From Thermosulfurimonas dismutans (lineage in GTDB: Bacteria; Desulfobacterota; Thermodesulfobacteria; Thermodesulfobacteriales; Thermodesulfobacteriaceae), in the NCBI GenBank assembly GCA_011322625.1, contig DRMH01000012.1, forward strand, positions 32,387 to 96,386: a stretch of 64,000 bases of DNA, given 5' to 3'. Shown here one piece after another: positions 39,108 through 49,232 of this stretch. Below the pieces are notes generated by a model. That model was not told where the DNA came from. It made no database searches and was given only the letters and a program-made list of their open reading frames with translations. Every line of letters starts with the position of its first letter. Within the stretch, counting starts at the first letter, position 1. The position numbers and the translations under genes are program-made.

Positions 39108-40318
39108 GAAAGACGACGGAATTCGAGTTCTTCTATGGCCATGGGGGTGGTGCGCCTCACGATGATCTCCCAGTTCCGATAGCGAAATTTCTCTCCGGGT
39201 CGGGGGATGCGTCCGGCCAGTTTGAGGAGGAACCCTCCCACGGTTTCGTAATCCCCCTCCGGTAAATCTATTCCCAGGTCCCGGGCGGCCTCCACCTCCA
39301 GGAAGGCCTTGACCAGATATCGACCCTCCTCCAGTTTCCGGTAGGCCGGGGGTTCCGATTCCCGTTCGTCCAGGAAGTCCCCCAGGACCTCCTCCATAAG
39401 ATCTTCCAGGGTAAGGATCCCTATGGCCGCTCCGTATTCATCCACCACCACAGCGAAATCCTCGCCGGAACGCTGCATTTCGGAAAGGGCCTCTGAGGCC
39501 GGTTTAAACTCGGGCAGATAGCGCACCGGCCGGAGGTAAGAACCGAGAGGGGCCTCCAGCGGAGCGTCCAGCAGTTCCTGGGCCCGCACTATGCCCACCA
39601 CCTTATAGACCCGATGGCGATATACGGGCAGGCGGGAGAATCCGTAACGGGCCAGGATCCGCAGGGCCTCCTCCACCGGGGCCTCCTCCGGGAGCATCTT
39701 GACCCGCACCAGGGGAACCATGACCTGATCCACGGTCTTTTCCGTGAATTCAAAGAGTCGGGAGAGGACCTTTTTTTCCAGGGGTTCGAGTTGTTCCTCG
39801 GAGGTGATAAGCCCTTTGAGTTCCTCGCGCAGGATGCGGGGAAGAGGCCTTTCCGAGAGACCGAAGGTCCGGAAGGTGCGGTTGAGGAGCCCGGAGACCA
39901 CCCAGACCAGGGGCAGGAGCAACCGGGAGAGGAGATAGAGGGGAGGGGCCAGGAGCGGAGCCAGGGTGGCGGCCCGGGCCCGGGCCAGGTTCTTGGGGAT
40001 GATCTGACCGAAAAGGAGCATTACCGGCGGAAGCCCAAGGAGAGCCATCCAGGGACCGTGACGGGGAAAGATCTCCAGGAGAAAACCGGTGGTGAAAACT
40101 CCGTTGGCGATAACACAGAGATTGAGTCCCAGCAGGGTGGTGGTGAGGAGTCTTTCCGGCTGGCGCAGAAGTTCCAGGGCCAGCCGGGCTCCCAGGTGCC
40201 GGCGGGAGAGATTTTCCAGATGGACCCTTTCCGCCGAGAGGATGGCGATTTCCGCGGCGGCGAAGAAGGCCTCCCCCAGCAGAAGAAAAAGAAAGACCAG
40301 ACTAGCCAGAAGTTTCAT
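39104..40318 (-). CDS. Hemolysin-family (CNNM + CBS + CorC_HlyC) protein
   Basis: CNNM TM segment, CBS pair, DYEYGAAIGILTLEDLMEEVLGDFLDE-type motif. Confidence 0.92.
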   Translation of the reverse strand: MKLLASLVFLFLLLGEAFFAAAEIAILSAERVHLENLSRRHLGARLALELLRQPERLLTTTLLGLNLCVIANGVFTTGFLLEIFPRHGPWMALLGLPPVMLLFGQIIPKNLARARAATLAPLLAPPLYLLSRLLLPLVWVVSGLLNRTFRTFGLSERPLPRILREELKGLITSEEQLEPLEKKVLSRLFEFTEKTVDQVMVPLVRVKMLPEEAPVEEALRILARYGFSRLPVYRHRVYKVVGIVRAQELLDAPLEAPLGSYLRPVRYLPEFKPASEALSEMQRSGEDFAVVVDEYGAAIGILTLEDLMEEVLGDFLDERESEPPAYRKLEEGRYLVKAFLEVEAARDLGIDLPEGDYETVGGFLLKLAGRIPRPGEKFRYRNWEIIVRRTTPMAIEELEFRRLS

Positions 40319-41558
40319 GTTCGAGCCTGGTAATCAACAGGGTCTGGATACGACGTCCCCTTAGGGACTCTACCCGAAAACGGAATCCGAAACCCTCCAC
40401 CTCGTCCCCTTCGGAGGGGAGTTCCCCGAAGAGATGAAGCACCAGACTGGCCAGGGTCCGGAATTCCCCGGCCGGAAGTTCCGCCCCGGTCTCCCGATTG
40501 AAGTCTTCCACCTGCACCCATCCCTTGACCCGGTAGCACCCCGGGGCGATTTCCTGAAGCGGCGGTTCTTTGAGTTCTTTCTCCTGATAGATCTCCCCGA
40601 ACAGTTCCTCCAGTACGTCCTCCAGGGTAACCAGGCCGCTTATTTCGCCGTATTCGTTTACCACCAGAGCCAGTTTGACCCGTCGGCGCTGAAATTCCTC
40701 GAGCAGCCGACGCACGCGGGTCTTTTCGGGCACGAAGAAAGGCGGACGCACCAGATCCCCCAGGCGCACGGTTTGTTCCTGAAGCCGGGCCTTGAGCACA
40801 TCCTGAACATAGAGGATTCCCAGGGGGTGGTCCAGATTTTCGCGATATACGGGAATCTTGCGGAAGGGAGCCTTCCGCAGCCGGGAGAGGAGTTCCGGGG
40901 TTACCTCCTGGTCCGGAAGGGCCCAGATTTCCTGTCGCGGGGTCATAATGGCCGAGACCGGGGTTTCCTCGGTCTCGAAGAGACTATAGACGAAACGCCG
41001 TTCCTCCTCGCGCAGGGCTCCGGAGTGATAGGCCTCCTCCACCAGGCGCTTGATCTCCTCCTCGGGGGCCACCCGGAGGGAGGGGCCGTGAACCCCGGCC
41101 AGCCGGAAGAAGATCTGGGCCATTCCCAGTAACAGCCAGCGGAGCGGGGCGAGAACCGTTTCCGTCACCCGGAGGGGTCTGGAGACCACGCAGGCTACCC
41201 TTTCCCGAAAGCGTACCCCCAGCACCTTGGGGAAGAGGTCTCCCCATAGAAAGAGGATCCCGCTCATCAGGGGGTAGGCCAGCCATTTTCCGGCATGTCC
41301 CAGCCACTGAAAGAAGAACCAGCTGGCCAGGGAGGAGGAAAGGATATCCGCGATCTCGTTTCCCATGAGCACGGTGGTGAGAACACGCTGGGGGCTCCGG
41401 AGTAGCTGGGCCGCCAGGCGACAGGCGGCCCGCGAGTGGCGAGACAGTTTCCGGATCTCCAGACGGCTCAACGAGAAAAGGGCCGTCTCCGAACAGGTAA
41501 AAAAGGCCGAAAGGAGAACAAACAGGGTGATGAGGAGCCAGGTTGACCAGGGGTCCAA
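40302..41558 (-). CDS. Hemolysin-family (CNNM + CBS + CorC_HlyC) protein, tandem paralog
   Basis: ILSAFFTCSETALFSLSR; VVNEYGEISGLVTLEDVLEELFGEIYQE; overlaps preceding paralog. Confidence 0.92.
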   Translation of the reverse strand: MDPWSTWLLITLFVLLSAFFTCSETALFSLSRLEIRKLSRHSRAACRLAAQLLRSPQRVLTTVLMGNEIADILSSSLASWFFFQWLGHAGKWLAYPLMSGILFLWGDLFPKVLGVRFRERVACVVSRPLRVTETVLAPLRWLLLGMAQIFFRLAGVHGPSLRVAPEEEIKRLVEEAYHSGALREEERRFVYSLFETEETPVSAIMTPRQEIWALPDQEVTPELLSRLRKAPFRKIPVYRENLDHPLGILYVQDVLKARLQEQTVRLGDLVRPPFFVPEKTRVRRLLEEFQRRRVKLALVVNEYGEISGLVTLEDVLEELFGEIYQEKELKEPPLQEIAPGCYRVKGWVQVEDFNRETGAELPAGEFRTLASLVLHLFGELPSEGDEVEGFGFRFRVESLRGRRIQTLLITRLEHETSG

Positions 41559-41603
41559 GTTCTTCTTTCCTCCTCCCGGGTTATCCGGTAAAAAGATAAT
41601 ACC

Positions 41604-42671
41604 ATGAATGGGAGATGGGTAACCTATTTTCTAGGCGGGGCCCTGGTGATAGTAGTCTTCGGGGCCCTGTTGCGTTTGCTGGAGCCCTTTTTTCGTCCCA
41701 TCTTCTGGGCCCTCATCCTGGGGCTTTATCTTTTTCCGGTAAATCGCTTTTTCCGCCGGCGCCTTAAGGGAAGACGGGGGCTTTCGGCCCTTCTTCTCAC
41801 CTTTCTGGTGGTTTTTTTCGTCCTCCTGCCCCTGAGCTTTATCCTTACCGAGGTTACCCGGCAGGCCCTGGAGATCGTGGGGCAGGCCCGTAAGGTCCTA
41901 CAGAGCGGTCCGGAGGGGATTGTTTTTTCTCTCCAGAAATATCCCCGCATCTATGCCCTGTTCAAGAGTATCCTCCTCAAGCTCTCCCCCTTTGAAAATC
42001 AGCTCAAACAGCTTCTTGCTGCTATGGCCTCCAGTGCCGGGCAGTTTCTCCTCACCCAGGGGAAGGCCCTCTTCCGGAATACGGTCCAGCTTTTTCTGGA
42101 CCTGGTCTTCATGCTCATCACCCTTTTTTACCTCTTCCGGGACGGAGACCTCTTTTATGAAGAGTTGAAGAAACTTTTGCCCACCACCGTGGAGGAGACG
42201 GAAAGGATCACCGGGAAGGTGCAGGAGGTTTTGCGGGCGGTGCTCTTTGGCGGGCTGCTTACCGGCCTGGCGCAGGGGGTGGCGGCCCTTATCATTTATC
42301 TCCTTCTAGGGGTGTCCCCGGCGGTGTTGCTGGGGTTGCTTACCGCTGCTTCTTCCTTCGTGCCCCTGGTGGGGACCACCCTGGTATGGGGGCCGGTGGC
42401 CGTCTATCTGATCCTCAAGGCCTCGGTCATCAAGGCCCTGATCCTTCTGCTCTACGGAGCCCTGGTTATAAGTCAGATCGATTCGTTGCTGCGTCCCTTC
42501 ATTGTGGGTTCTCAAACCGAGATCCACACCCTTTTCCTCTTCTTCAGTATCCTCGGGGGGCTCAAGGTCTTCGGGCTTCTGGGGGTCTTCCTGGGGCCGA
42601 TCATCCTTTCCCTGGCCATCTCCCTGGTGGAGATTTACCGACTCAAGGTCCAAAATGCCCGAACTGCCTGA
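41604..42671 (+). CDS. AI-2E family transporter
   Basis: LLRLLEPFFRPIFWALILGLYLFPVNRFFRRR; LFYLFRDGDLFYEELKKLLP; HTLFLFFSILGGLKVFGLLGVFLGPII. Confidence 0.92.
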   Translation: MNGRWVTYFLGGALVIVVFGALLRLLEPFFRPIFWALILGLYLFPVNRFFRRRLKGRRGLSALLLTFLVVFFVLLPLSFILTEVTRQALEIVGQARKVLQSGPEGIVFSLQKYPRIYALFKSILLKLSPFENQLKQLLAAMASSAGQFLLTQGKALFRNTVQLFLDLVFMLITLFYLFRDGDLFYEELKKLLPTTVEETERITGKVQEVLRAVLFGGLLTGLAQGVAALIIYLLLGVSPAVLLGLLTAASSFVPLVGTTLVWGPVAVYLILKASVIKALILLLYGALVISQIDSLLRPFIVGSQTEIHTLFLFFSILGGLKVFGLLGVFLGPIILSLAISLVEIYRLKVQNARTA

Positions 42672-43458
42672 GGTGGAGACCATTCGCCGCGATCTGCTCC
42701 CCCTGGTGGGAAGCAGGTTGAGGGAAATAAGGGTAAAGCAACCCCGGCTGGTGCGGCCGGATCCGGTTACCTTCCGGGCCTGGCTCCAGGGGCGAACCCT
42801 GCGGGGGATTTCCCGCCGGGGAAAGCTGCTTCTTTTCGACTGGGGGGAGATCCTCCTTTTGGTCCACCTGGGGATGACCGGGGCCCTTGTCCTGGCCGGG
42901 GACACCGCGGAACCCTCGCATACCCGGGTGATTCTGGAACTGGACCGGGGCCGCGTCTATTACACGGATCCCCGGGGGTTCGGCTGGCTTGAAGCCCTGC
43001 CCCGGGAGGACCTTTCCGGGCATCCCTTTTACCGGAAGCTGGGACCTGAGGCCCTGGAGATCTCCCTGGCCGAGTTCGAGGCCCGGCTGGCGGCCTCCCG
43101 CAGCCGGATCAAGTCCCTGCTTCTCGATCAGCGCGTTCTGGCCGGCCTGGGCAACATCTACACCGATGAGGCCCTCTTTCGAGCCGGGATTCATCCCGCC
43201 CGTAGGGCCGCGGATCTCTCCCCGGAGGAAAGGAAACGTCTCTATGAGGCCATAAGGGAGGTGCTCCGGCGGGGGATAGAGCTGCGAGGGTCCTCGGTGC
43301 GCAATTATGTAGATGGTCGGGGAAAAAGCGGACGCTTTCAGGAGGAGCATCGTGTCTATGGTCGAAGGGGGCTCCCCTGTCCCTCCTGCGGACGTCCGCT
43401 TCAGTACCGGAAGATCGCCGGACGCGGCACCACCTTCTGTCCTTTCTGTCAGCGGTAA
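42655..43458 (+). CDS. mutM: Formamidopyrimidine-DNA glycosylase
   Basis: MPELPEVETIRRDLLPLVG, HLGMTGAL, LLLDQRVLAGLGNIYTDEALFRAGIHPAR, zinc finger CPSCGRPLQYRKIAGRGTTFCPFCQ. Confidence 0.97.
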   Translation: MPELPEVETIRRDLLPLVGSRLREIRVKQPRLVRPDPVTFRAWLQGRTLRGISRRGKLLLFDWGEILLLVHLGMTGALVLAGDTAEPSHTRVILELDRGRVYYTDPRGFGWLEALPREDLSGHPFYRKLGPEALEISLAEFEARLAASRSRIKSLLLDQRVLAGLGNIYTDEALFRAGIHPARRAADLSPEERKRLYEAIREVLRRGIELRGSSVRNYVDGRGKSGRFQEEHRVYGRRGLPCPSCGRPLQYRKIAGRGTTFCPFCQR

Positions 43459-43499
43459 GGCTTCTTACTCCTATCCCAAAACGGGTTTAAACTAAGATT

Positions 43500-45668
43500 G
43501 TGAAACGACCGCGCATAGTTCGTTTAAGCGATATCCTGGATCAGATTCAGAGTTATCTGCCCGGGGCCAACACCTACCTGGTGGAGAAGGCCTATGTTTT
43601 TGCCGCCCGGGCTCATGCCGGTCAGATCCGCAAATCCGGTGAGCCCTATCTCTCCCATCCCCTGGCGGTGGCTTACATTCTGGCCCGAATGAGGCTGGAT
43701 CTTCCCACCATCGCCGCCGGTCTTCTCCACGATACGGTGGAGGACTCTCCCTTCACCCTGGAGGATATCCGGCGCCACTTCGGGGAAGAGGTGGCCCTGA
43801 TCGTGGATGGGGTAACCAAGCTCTCCTCTCTGCCCTCCACCAGCCGCATCCATCAACAGGCGGAGAACTTCCGGAAGATGCTGCTGGCCATGGCCAAGGA
43901 CCTGCGGGTCATCCTGGTAAAACTGGCGGATCGGTTGCATAATATGCGGACCCTGGAATTTCAACCGGAACACAAACGCCGTCGGATAGCCCAGGAGACC
44001 CTGGACATCTACGCCCCCCTGGCCAGCCGTCTGGGGATCGACTGGTTGAAACAGGAACTGGAGGATCTTTCCTTTAAATACCTGTATCCGGAGGATTACG
44101 AGCGCCTGAAGGCCGAGGTGGAAAAACGGGTGGAGGAGGCCCAGAGTTATGTGGAGGAGGTCAAAAACCTGATTCGTGAGGCCCTGGAGGAACACGGTAT
44201 TAAGGCTCGGGTGCTGGGACGGACTAAACACCTCTGGAGTGTCTATCGCAAGCTCGAACGCTACGGCCTCACCATCGATCAGCTGGATCAGATCTATGAT
44301 CTCATCGGTTTTCGGGTCATCGTCAAGACGGTAAAGGAGTGCTACGAGGTCCTGGGGATCATCCATTCCCTCTGGCCCCCCATCCCGGGGCGCTTCAAGG
44401 ATTACATCAGCCTTCCCAAACCCAATCTCTATCAGAGCCTTCACACCACGGTGCTGGGGCCCAAGGGGAAACGCATCGAGATCCAGATCCGCACCGAGGA
44501 GATGGATCGCATCGCCAACGAGGGTATCGCTGCTCACTGGCTCTATAAGGAAGGGGCCATCCTTTCTCCGGAAAAGGTCAAGAAATTCGAATGGCTGGAG
44601 CGGCTGGTGGAACTGCAAAAGGAACTCCAGAATCCGCGTGAGTTCCTGGAATCCCTGCGCCTGGATCTCTTTCCGGAGGAGGTCTATGTGTTCACTCCGG
44701 ATGGCGACATCAAGGTCCTGCCCCGGGGGGCCACGCCGGTGGATTTTGCCTATGCCATTCATACCGAGGTGGGGAACCACTGTGTGCGGGCCTGGGTGAA
44801 CGGGCGTCTGGTGCCGCTGGATTATAAGCTGGAGACCGGGGATGTGGTTCGGATAGACACCTCGCCCCAGCAGCGTCCCAGCCGGGACTGGCTCAAGTTC
44901 GTAAAGACCAGTCGGGCCCGGAGTCGTATCCGACAGTGGCTGCGGCAGGAGGAGAAGGAACGGGTGATTACCGCCGGGCGGGAGATGCTGGCCCGGGAGT
45001 TCCGCAAGCGCAAGAAGAATCTGGCGGATTTTCTGGAATCCGAGGAGGCCCTGGAGGTGGCCCGACGTTTCAATCTCCGTAGCGTCGAGGACCTACTGGC
45101 GGCGGTGGGATACGGGAAGATCACCCCGCTTCAGGTGTTAAAGAAGTATCTCTGTGAGGAAAGAGAACCACCGCCCCCGCGGGACCTGCCGGAAAGGGAG
45201 CCGGAGTCTCTTGAGGTTTCCTCCTACGGGGAGGTGCTTCTCATGGATGGCACCCGGGATGTGCTCTTCCGGCTCAGTCGCTGCTGTAATCCGGTGCCCG
45301 GGGACGAGGTAGTGGGGTATATCACCCGGGGAAGGGGGATCTCCGTCCATCGGGTGAATTGTCCCAACGTAGCCGCCCTGGATGAGGACCGGAAGGTGGA
45401 GATCCGCTGGGACAAGGCCGACGGAAGGGCCCATCCGGTGCGACTATCGGTCATCACCCACGATCGCAAGGGTATGCTGGCCGCGGTCTCCGGAGCCATC
45501 AGTTCGGCCGAGGCCAATATCCTCAAAGCCGAGGTGCAGACCACCCCCGACCGCCGGGCTGTATTCGATATCGTGGTGGAGGTCACGGACCGCAGTCATC
45601 TGGAAAAGATCATGGCCAACCTGCGGTCCGTGGATGGGGTGCTTAAGGTGGAAAGACGTCTGGCTTAG
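43500..45668 (+). CDS. RelA/SpoT family (p)ppGpp synthetase/hydrolase
   Basis: HD ARAHAGQIRKSGEPYLSHPLAVAYILA..LLHDTVEDS; synthetase YDLIGFRVIVKTVKECYEVLGIIHSLW..PGRFKDYISLPKPNLYQSLHTTV; TGS and ACT domains. Confidence 0.97.
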   Translation: MKRPRIVRLSDILDQIQSYLPGANTYLVEKAYVFAARAHAGQIRKSGEPYLSHPLAVAYILARMRLDLPTIAAGLLHDTVEDSPFTLEDIRRHFGEEVALIVDGVTKLSSLPSTSRIHQQAENFRKMLLAMAKDLRVILVKLADRLHNMRTLEFQPEHKRRRIAQETLDIYAPLASRLGIDWLKQELEDLSFKYLYPEDYERLKAEVEKRVEEAQSYVEEVKNLIREALEEHGIKARVLGRTKHLWSVYRKLERYGLTIDQLDQIYDLIGFRVIVKTVKECYEVLGIIHSLWPPIPGRFKDYISLPKPNLYQSLHTTVLGPKGKRIEIQIRTEEMDRIANEGIAAHWLYKEGAILSPEKVKKFEWLERLVELQKELQNPREFLESLRLDLFPEEVYVFTPDGDIKVLPRGATPVDFAYAIHTEVGNHCVRAWVNGRLVPLDYKLETGDVVRIDTSPQQRPSRDWLKFVKTSRARSRIRQWLRQEEKERVITAGREMLAREFRKRKKNLADFLESEEALEVARRFNLRSVEDLLAAVGYGKITPLQVLKKYLCEEREPPPPRDLPEREPESLEVSSYGEVLLMDGTRDVLFRLSRCCNPVPGDEVVGYITRGRGISVHRVNCPNVAALDEDRKVEIRWDKADGRAHPVRLSVITHDRKGMLAAVSGAISSAEANILKAEVQTTPDRRAVFDIVVEVTDRSHLEKIMANLRSVDGVLKVERRLA

Positions 45669-45862
45669 CGTACCGCCTTCTGCACCTTTCCGGCCTTTAT
45701 GCACCGGGTGCAGACCCGCATACGTTTTACCTGGCCGTTGGGCAGTTTCACCCTTACCCTCTGGAGATTGGGATACCACCACCGTCCGGAACGTTTGGCC
45801 GAATGGCTGATCTGATGTCCGGTATGGGGACGCTTGCCGCAAATCTGACAGATCCTGGCCAT
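45665..45862 (-). CDS. rpmB: 50S ribosomal protein L28
   Basis: MARICQICGKRPHTGHQISHSAKRSGRWWYPNLQRVRVKLPNGQVKRMRVCTRCIKAGKV. Confidence 0.96.
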   Translation of the reverse strand: MARICQICGKRPHTGHQISHSAKRSGRWWYPNLQRVRVKLPNGQVKRMRVCTRCIKAGKVQKAVR

Positions 45863-45876
45863 GGCTTTCCTCCTGC

Positions 45877-48546
45877 TTAAAAGCTTCCTCCCAGCTGGAA
45901 GTTCCAGTTGCTGCTATCCTCGCCGGGTTTTCTATCTATATTCCATCCGAACTCAACACGCAAGGGGCCCATGGGGGAGAGCCAGCGTATGCCGAACCCC
46001 ACGCTCTTGCGCAGATCCGAGGTGTCAAACCCGTGTTCCTTGTCCCACACCGTACCGGTATCAAAAAAGAGAACCCCTTTCAGATTGATGCTTTTGACCA
46101 GGGTGAAGATGGTTTCCGCCTGCATGAAGGCCATGCGGGTGCCTCCGATGCGTTCGCCGGTTTCCGGATCTATGGGACTCACATCCCCGGAGCGATAACC
46201 GCGGATGGAATTCAGCCCTCCCAGGAAGAACCGTTCGTAAACCGGCACCCTCTTACCGGAACCCTCGGTGATGTAACCGGCTCCCAGATGGATATGCCCC
46301 ACGAAGTCGCGAGGCAGGGGAAGAGGAAAATAGAAATGGCCCTGATAGATGGTCTTGAGATATTCGCTGTCGCCGCCCAGGAACTTTCCGGCCAGCTGAA
46401 AATCCAGACGCTGCAGAAGCCCCCGGCTGGGGACAAACCAGCGGTTGCGGGTATCATAGACCAGGCCCCCCTCCAGAGCGCTGGTGACATGGATGCTCAG
46501 CGATTCCCGGATGACCTTGGAAACCCAGGGATTGAGATCGCTGAGGTCGGTATCGTCGTAGCGATACCCTCCGTAAACCCGGAGATCCGGAGTCAGGGGA
46601 TAGCCCAGCCGGAAGCTCCCCCCGGAGCTCTCCCGGGTAAAGTCCTCGTATTCCCGGCTCCAGTTGTAAAGGCTTAAGGCCAGGGAAAATTTGGTGTCCC
46701 GGAAATAGGGATCGGCAAAATCCAGAGCGTAACGGTTGGACCTGGTGCCCAGAATCCCCTGGAAGGAAAGGGTCTGCCCCTTGCCCAGGAAGTTGCGCTG
46801 GGAGATCTGCCCCATGAGGATGAGTTTATCCACCGAACTGTATCCCGCTCCCAGGCTGAAGGTCCCGGTGGGCTGTTCCTTTACCTTTACCCACAGGTCC
46901 ATATAATTCTTCTGGACACTCTTTTCCTTTTCGATGGAGACGTCCTCGAAATAACCCAGTCTTCGGAGACGGATTTCGCTCTTTTTCAGGCGACTGGCAC
47001 TGAAGGGGCGCTGTTCCACGATCAGCAGTTCTCGCCGGATGACCTTATCCCGGGTCTTGGTATTCCCCACGATCTCTATGCGATTCACATAGACCAGGGG
47101 ACCGCGGTTGACCCTGAAGGTTACATCCACCGTATGATTCTCGGGATTGCGTTTGAGTTCCGGCTTGACCTCGGCATAGGCGTAACCCTTGTCGGCGAAG
47201 AGATCCGCGATGCGCATCTGGTCCCGCCGCAGGGCCTCCACGCTGAAATATTTTTCCTTGGGCAGGGTCAATTCCTTGAGAACGCGCTTGGGCGGATAAA
47301 GATCCTGGATGACCTTTACCTTTCCCACCCGATAACGCGGGCCTTCTTCTATGGGGATGGTGATATAGACCCAGCCCTTTTTCTCCCGGATCCGGGGTTC
47401 TCCCACCCGGGCCTCGATGTAGCCGTGATTGCGATAGAAGGTCTCGATCTTTTCCAGATCCCGGTAAAGGAAGGCCCGGCTATAAACTCCGGGTTCCACC
47501 GAGGGGGCCGGGGAGAGGAAGCCTTTTACGGTTTGTACGGCCTTTTTGGCCCAGGAAAAGGGGGTTTTTTCGCTGAGGGAGAGCAATTTTTTGAGCTGTT
47601 TATCGGAAAAGGCCCGGTTGCCCACAAACTCGATCTTTTTGATGTAAAGCTTGCGTCCCTCATGGATACGGAAGACCACCTTGACCTCGCGGCCGGAAAG
47701 AGACTGGACCTCCGGGACCACGCGGGTATGGAAGTATCCCTTCTGCTGATAAAGGGCCTTGATGGTCTCGGCGGCCCGATCTACCTCCTTGAGATTGAGA
47801 ATGGAATGAGGCTTCAGCTTGACCACCTTCTTCAGGTCCGAGGTGCTTATGGCTTTGTTCCCCTGGAAAACTATGCTCTTGATGGCGGGCTTTTCCACCA
47901 CCCGGTAGGTAAGGATGAGCCCCTGGGGGGACTCCTCCACGTCTGCCTGTACGTCCTCGAAATAACCCAGCTGATAGATATTTTTGATATCATGCCGGAT
48001 CTTGGTCAGATCCAGGAAATCTCCGGGTTTCAGGGATACCTTGTCCAGGATGACTTCTTTATCCACCCGCATGTTGCCGGCCACCCTTACCGCCACCACC
48101 TTTTTCTTTTCCAGGATACCGGCCACCAGGACCTCACCGGCCTGATCTTCCAGTTCGGGCCAATCCGAAAGGGCTCCGGCTACGTAGGCATGGCGGGGGG
48201 TTTCCCAGTCCCGGCGCAGGAAGGAAAAATCGAAACTCACCTGCCCCCCAATCTCGGTGACCGTTCCCCAGACCGCCACCACCGCCCCTTCCTCTTCCAG
48301 GATTCGCCGGATCTCTTGAGGGGTGGGAGGGGGTCCGGCCCGGATCTTTACCCGAAATCCCTGTTCTCTCAGATAGTCGGTGAGGCTTTCCTCCAGGCGC
48401 TTAAGAAGCATGGGGCGGGGGTGCGGGCCCTGATAGCGCAGGGTATAGAGGATAAGGGGAAGGCGCACCTGGACCTGGGCCGGGGTCCTGGTTCCCACAA
48501 GAAACCAGCAGACCACCAGCCATACCACCAGGATGGGCCTTCTCAC
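45877..48546 (-). CDS. bamA: Outer membrane protein assembly factor BamA
   Basis: Multiple POTRA repeats (VEEGPRYRVGKVKV.., IEIVGNTKTRDKVIRRELLI..), C-terminal barrel with SIRGYRSGDVSPID and terminal aromatic. Confidence 0.95.
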   Translation of the reverse strand: MRRPILVVWLVVCWFLVGTRTPAQVQVRLPLILYTLRYQGPHPRPMLLKRLEESLTDYLREQGFRVKIRAGPPPTPQEIRRILEEEGAVVAVWGTVTEIGGQVSFDFSFLRRDWETPRHAYVAGALSDWPELEDQAGEVLVAGILEKKKVVAVRVAGNMRVDKEVILDKVSLKPGDFLDLTKIRHDIKNIYQLGYFEDVQADVEESPQGLILTYRVVEKPAIKSIVFQGNKAISTSDLKKVVKLKPHSILNLKEVDRAAETIKALYQQKGYFHTRVVPEVQSLSGREVKVVFRIHEGRKLYIKKIEFVGNRAFSDKQLKKLLSLSEKTPFSWAKKAVQTVKGFLSPAPSVEPGVYSRAFLYRDLEKIETFYRNHGYIEARVGEPRIREKKGWVYITIPIEEGPRYRVGKVKVIQDLYPPKRVLKELTLPKEKYFSVEALRRDQMRIADLFADKGYAYAEVKPELKRNPENHTVDVTFRVNRGPLVYVNRIEIVGNTKTRDKVIRRELLIVEQRPFSASRLKKSEIRLRRLGYFEDVSIEKEKSVQKNYMDLWVKVKEQPTGTFSLGAGYSSVDKLILMGQISQRNFLGKGQTLSFQGILGTRSNRYALDFADPYFRDTKFSLALSLYNWSREYEDFTRESSGGSFRLGYPLTPDLRVYGGYRYDDTDLSDLNPWVSKVIRESLSIHVTSALEGGLVYDTRNRWFVPSRGLLQRLDFQLAGKFLGGDSEYLKTIYQGHFYFPLPLPRDFVGHIHLGAGYITEGSGKRVPVYERFFLGGLNSIRGYRSGDVSPIDPETGERIGGTRMAFMQAETIFTLVKSINLKGVLFFDTGTVWDKEHGFDTSDLRKSVGFGIRWLSPMGPLRVEFGWNIDRKPGEDSSNWNFQLGGSF

Positions 48547-49232
48547 AGGGACACCTCCCTCAATCGTCCTGCCTCCAGCTTGAACACTCGATCCATGCGG
48601 GCCGCCAGCTCGAGATTGTGGGTGGCCACCACAAGGGTAGTATCATACTTTCGGTTCAATTGCAAAAGGATCTCCGTTACCTCCCGGGCGCTATCCACAT
48701 CCAGATTTCCGGTGGGTTCGTCCGCCAGGATCAGGCGGGGGGAAAGGACCAGGGCCCGGGCGATGGCCACCCGCTGGCGTTCCCCCCCGGAAAGCCCGGA
48801 AATCCGATGGTGGAGACGATGCCCCAGGCCGAGACGTTGCAGGAGTTCCCGGGCCCTTTCCTCCATTTCCCTGCGGGGACGGCCGGCCAGCAGACCGGGT
48901 AACATGACGTTTTCCAGGGGATCGAATTCGGGGAGGAGATAATGGAACTGAAAGATGAACCCCAGGTGGAGATTCCGATAGACGGAAAGGTCCTCATCGG
49001 AGAGGCTCAGAATATCCTTTCCGAAATGCAGTACCTGTCCGCGGGAGGGACGGTCCAGGCCCCCCAGGAGATGGAGGAGGGTGGTCTTACCCACCCCCGA
49101 GGGCCCCACGATGGCCACCTTTTCCGAGGGCCAGATCCGGAGATCTACTCCGCGCAGGATTTCCACCTCTCCCTCGGGGTGAGGAAAGACCTTGTGCAGG
49201 TTCCGGGCCTCCAGGGCCGGGATTTTATCCAT
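48543..49232 (-). CDS. lolD: Lipoprotein-releasing ABC transporter ATP-binding protein
   Basis: LEARNLHKVFPHPEGEVEILRGVDL, GPSGVGKTTLLHLLGGLDRPSRG, LSGGERQRVAIARALV, ADEPTGNLD. Confidence 0.92.
   Translation of the reverse strand: MDKIPALEARNLHKVFPHPEGEVEILRGVDLRIWPSEKVAIVGPSGVGKTTLLHLLGGLDRPSRGQVLHFGKDILSLSDEDLSVYRNLHLGFIFQFHYLLPEFDPLENVMLPGLLAGRPRREMEERARELLQRLGLGHRLHHRISGLSGGERQRVAIARALVLSPRLILADEPTGNLDVDSAREVTEILLQLNRKYDTTLVVATHNLELAARMDRVFKLEAGRLREVSL

Noticed and set aside
39104-41558. Tandem CNNM/CBS genes as a recent duplication of special interest
   Set aside because: Adjacent hemolysin-family paralogs are common in bacteria; protein divergence indicates an old duplication.
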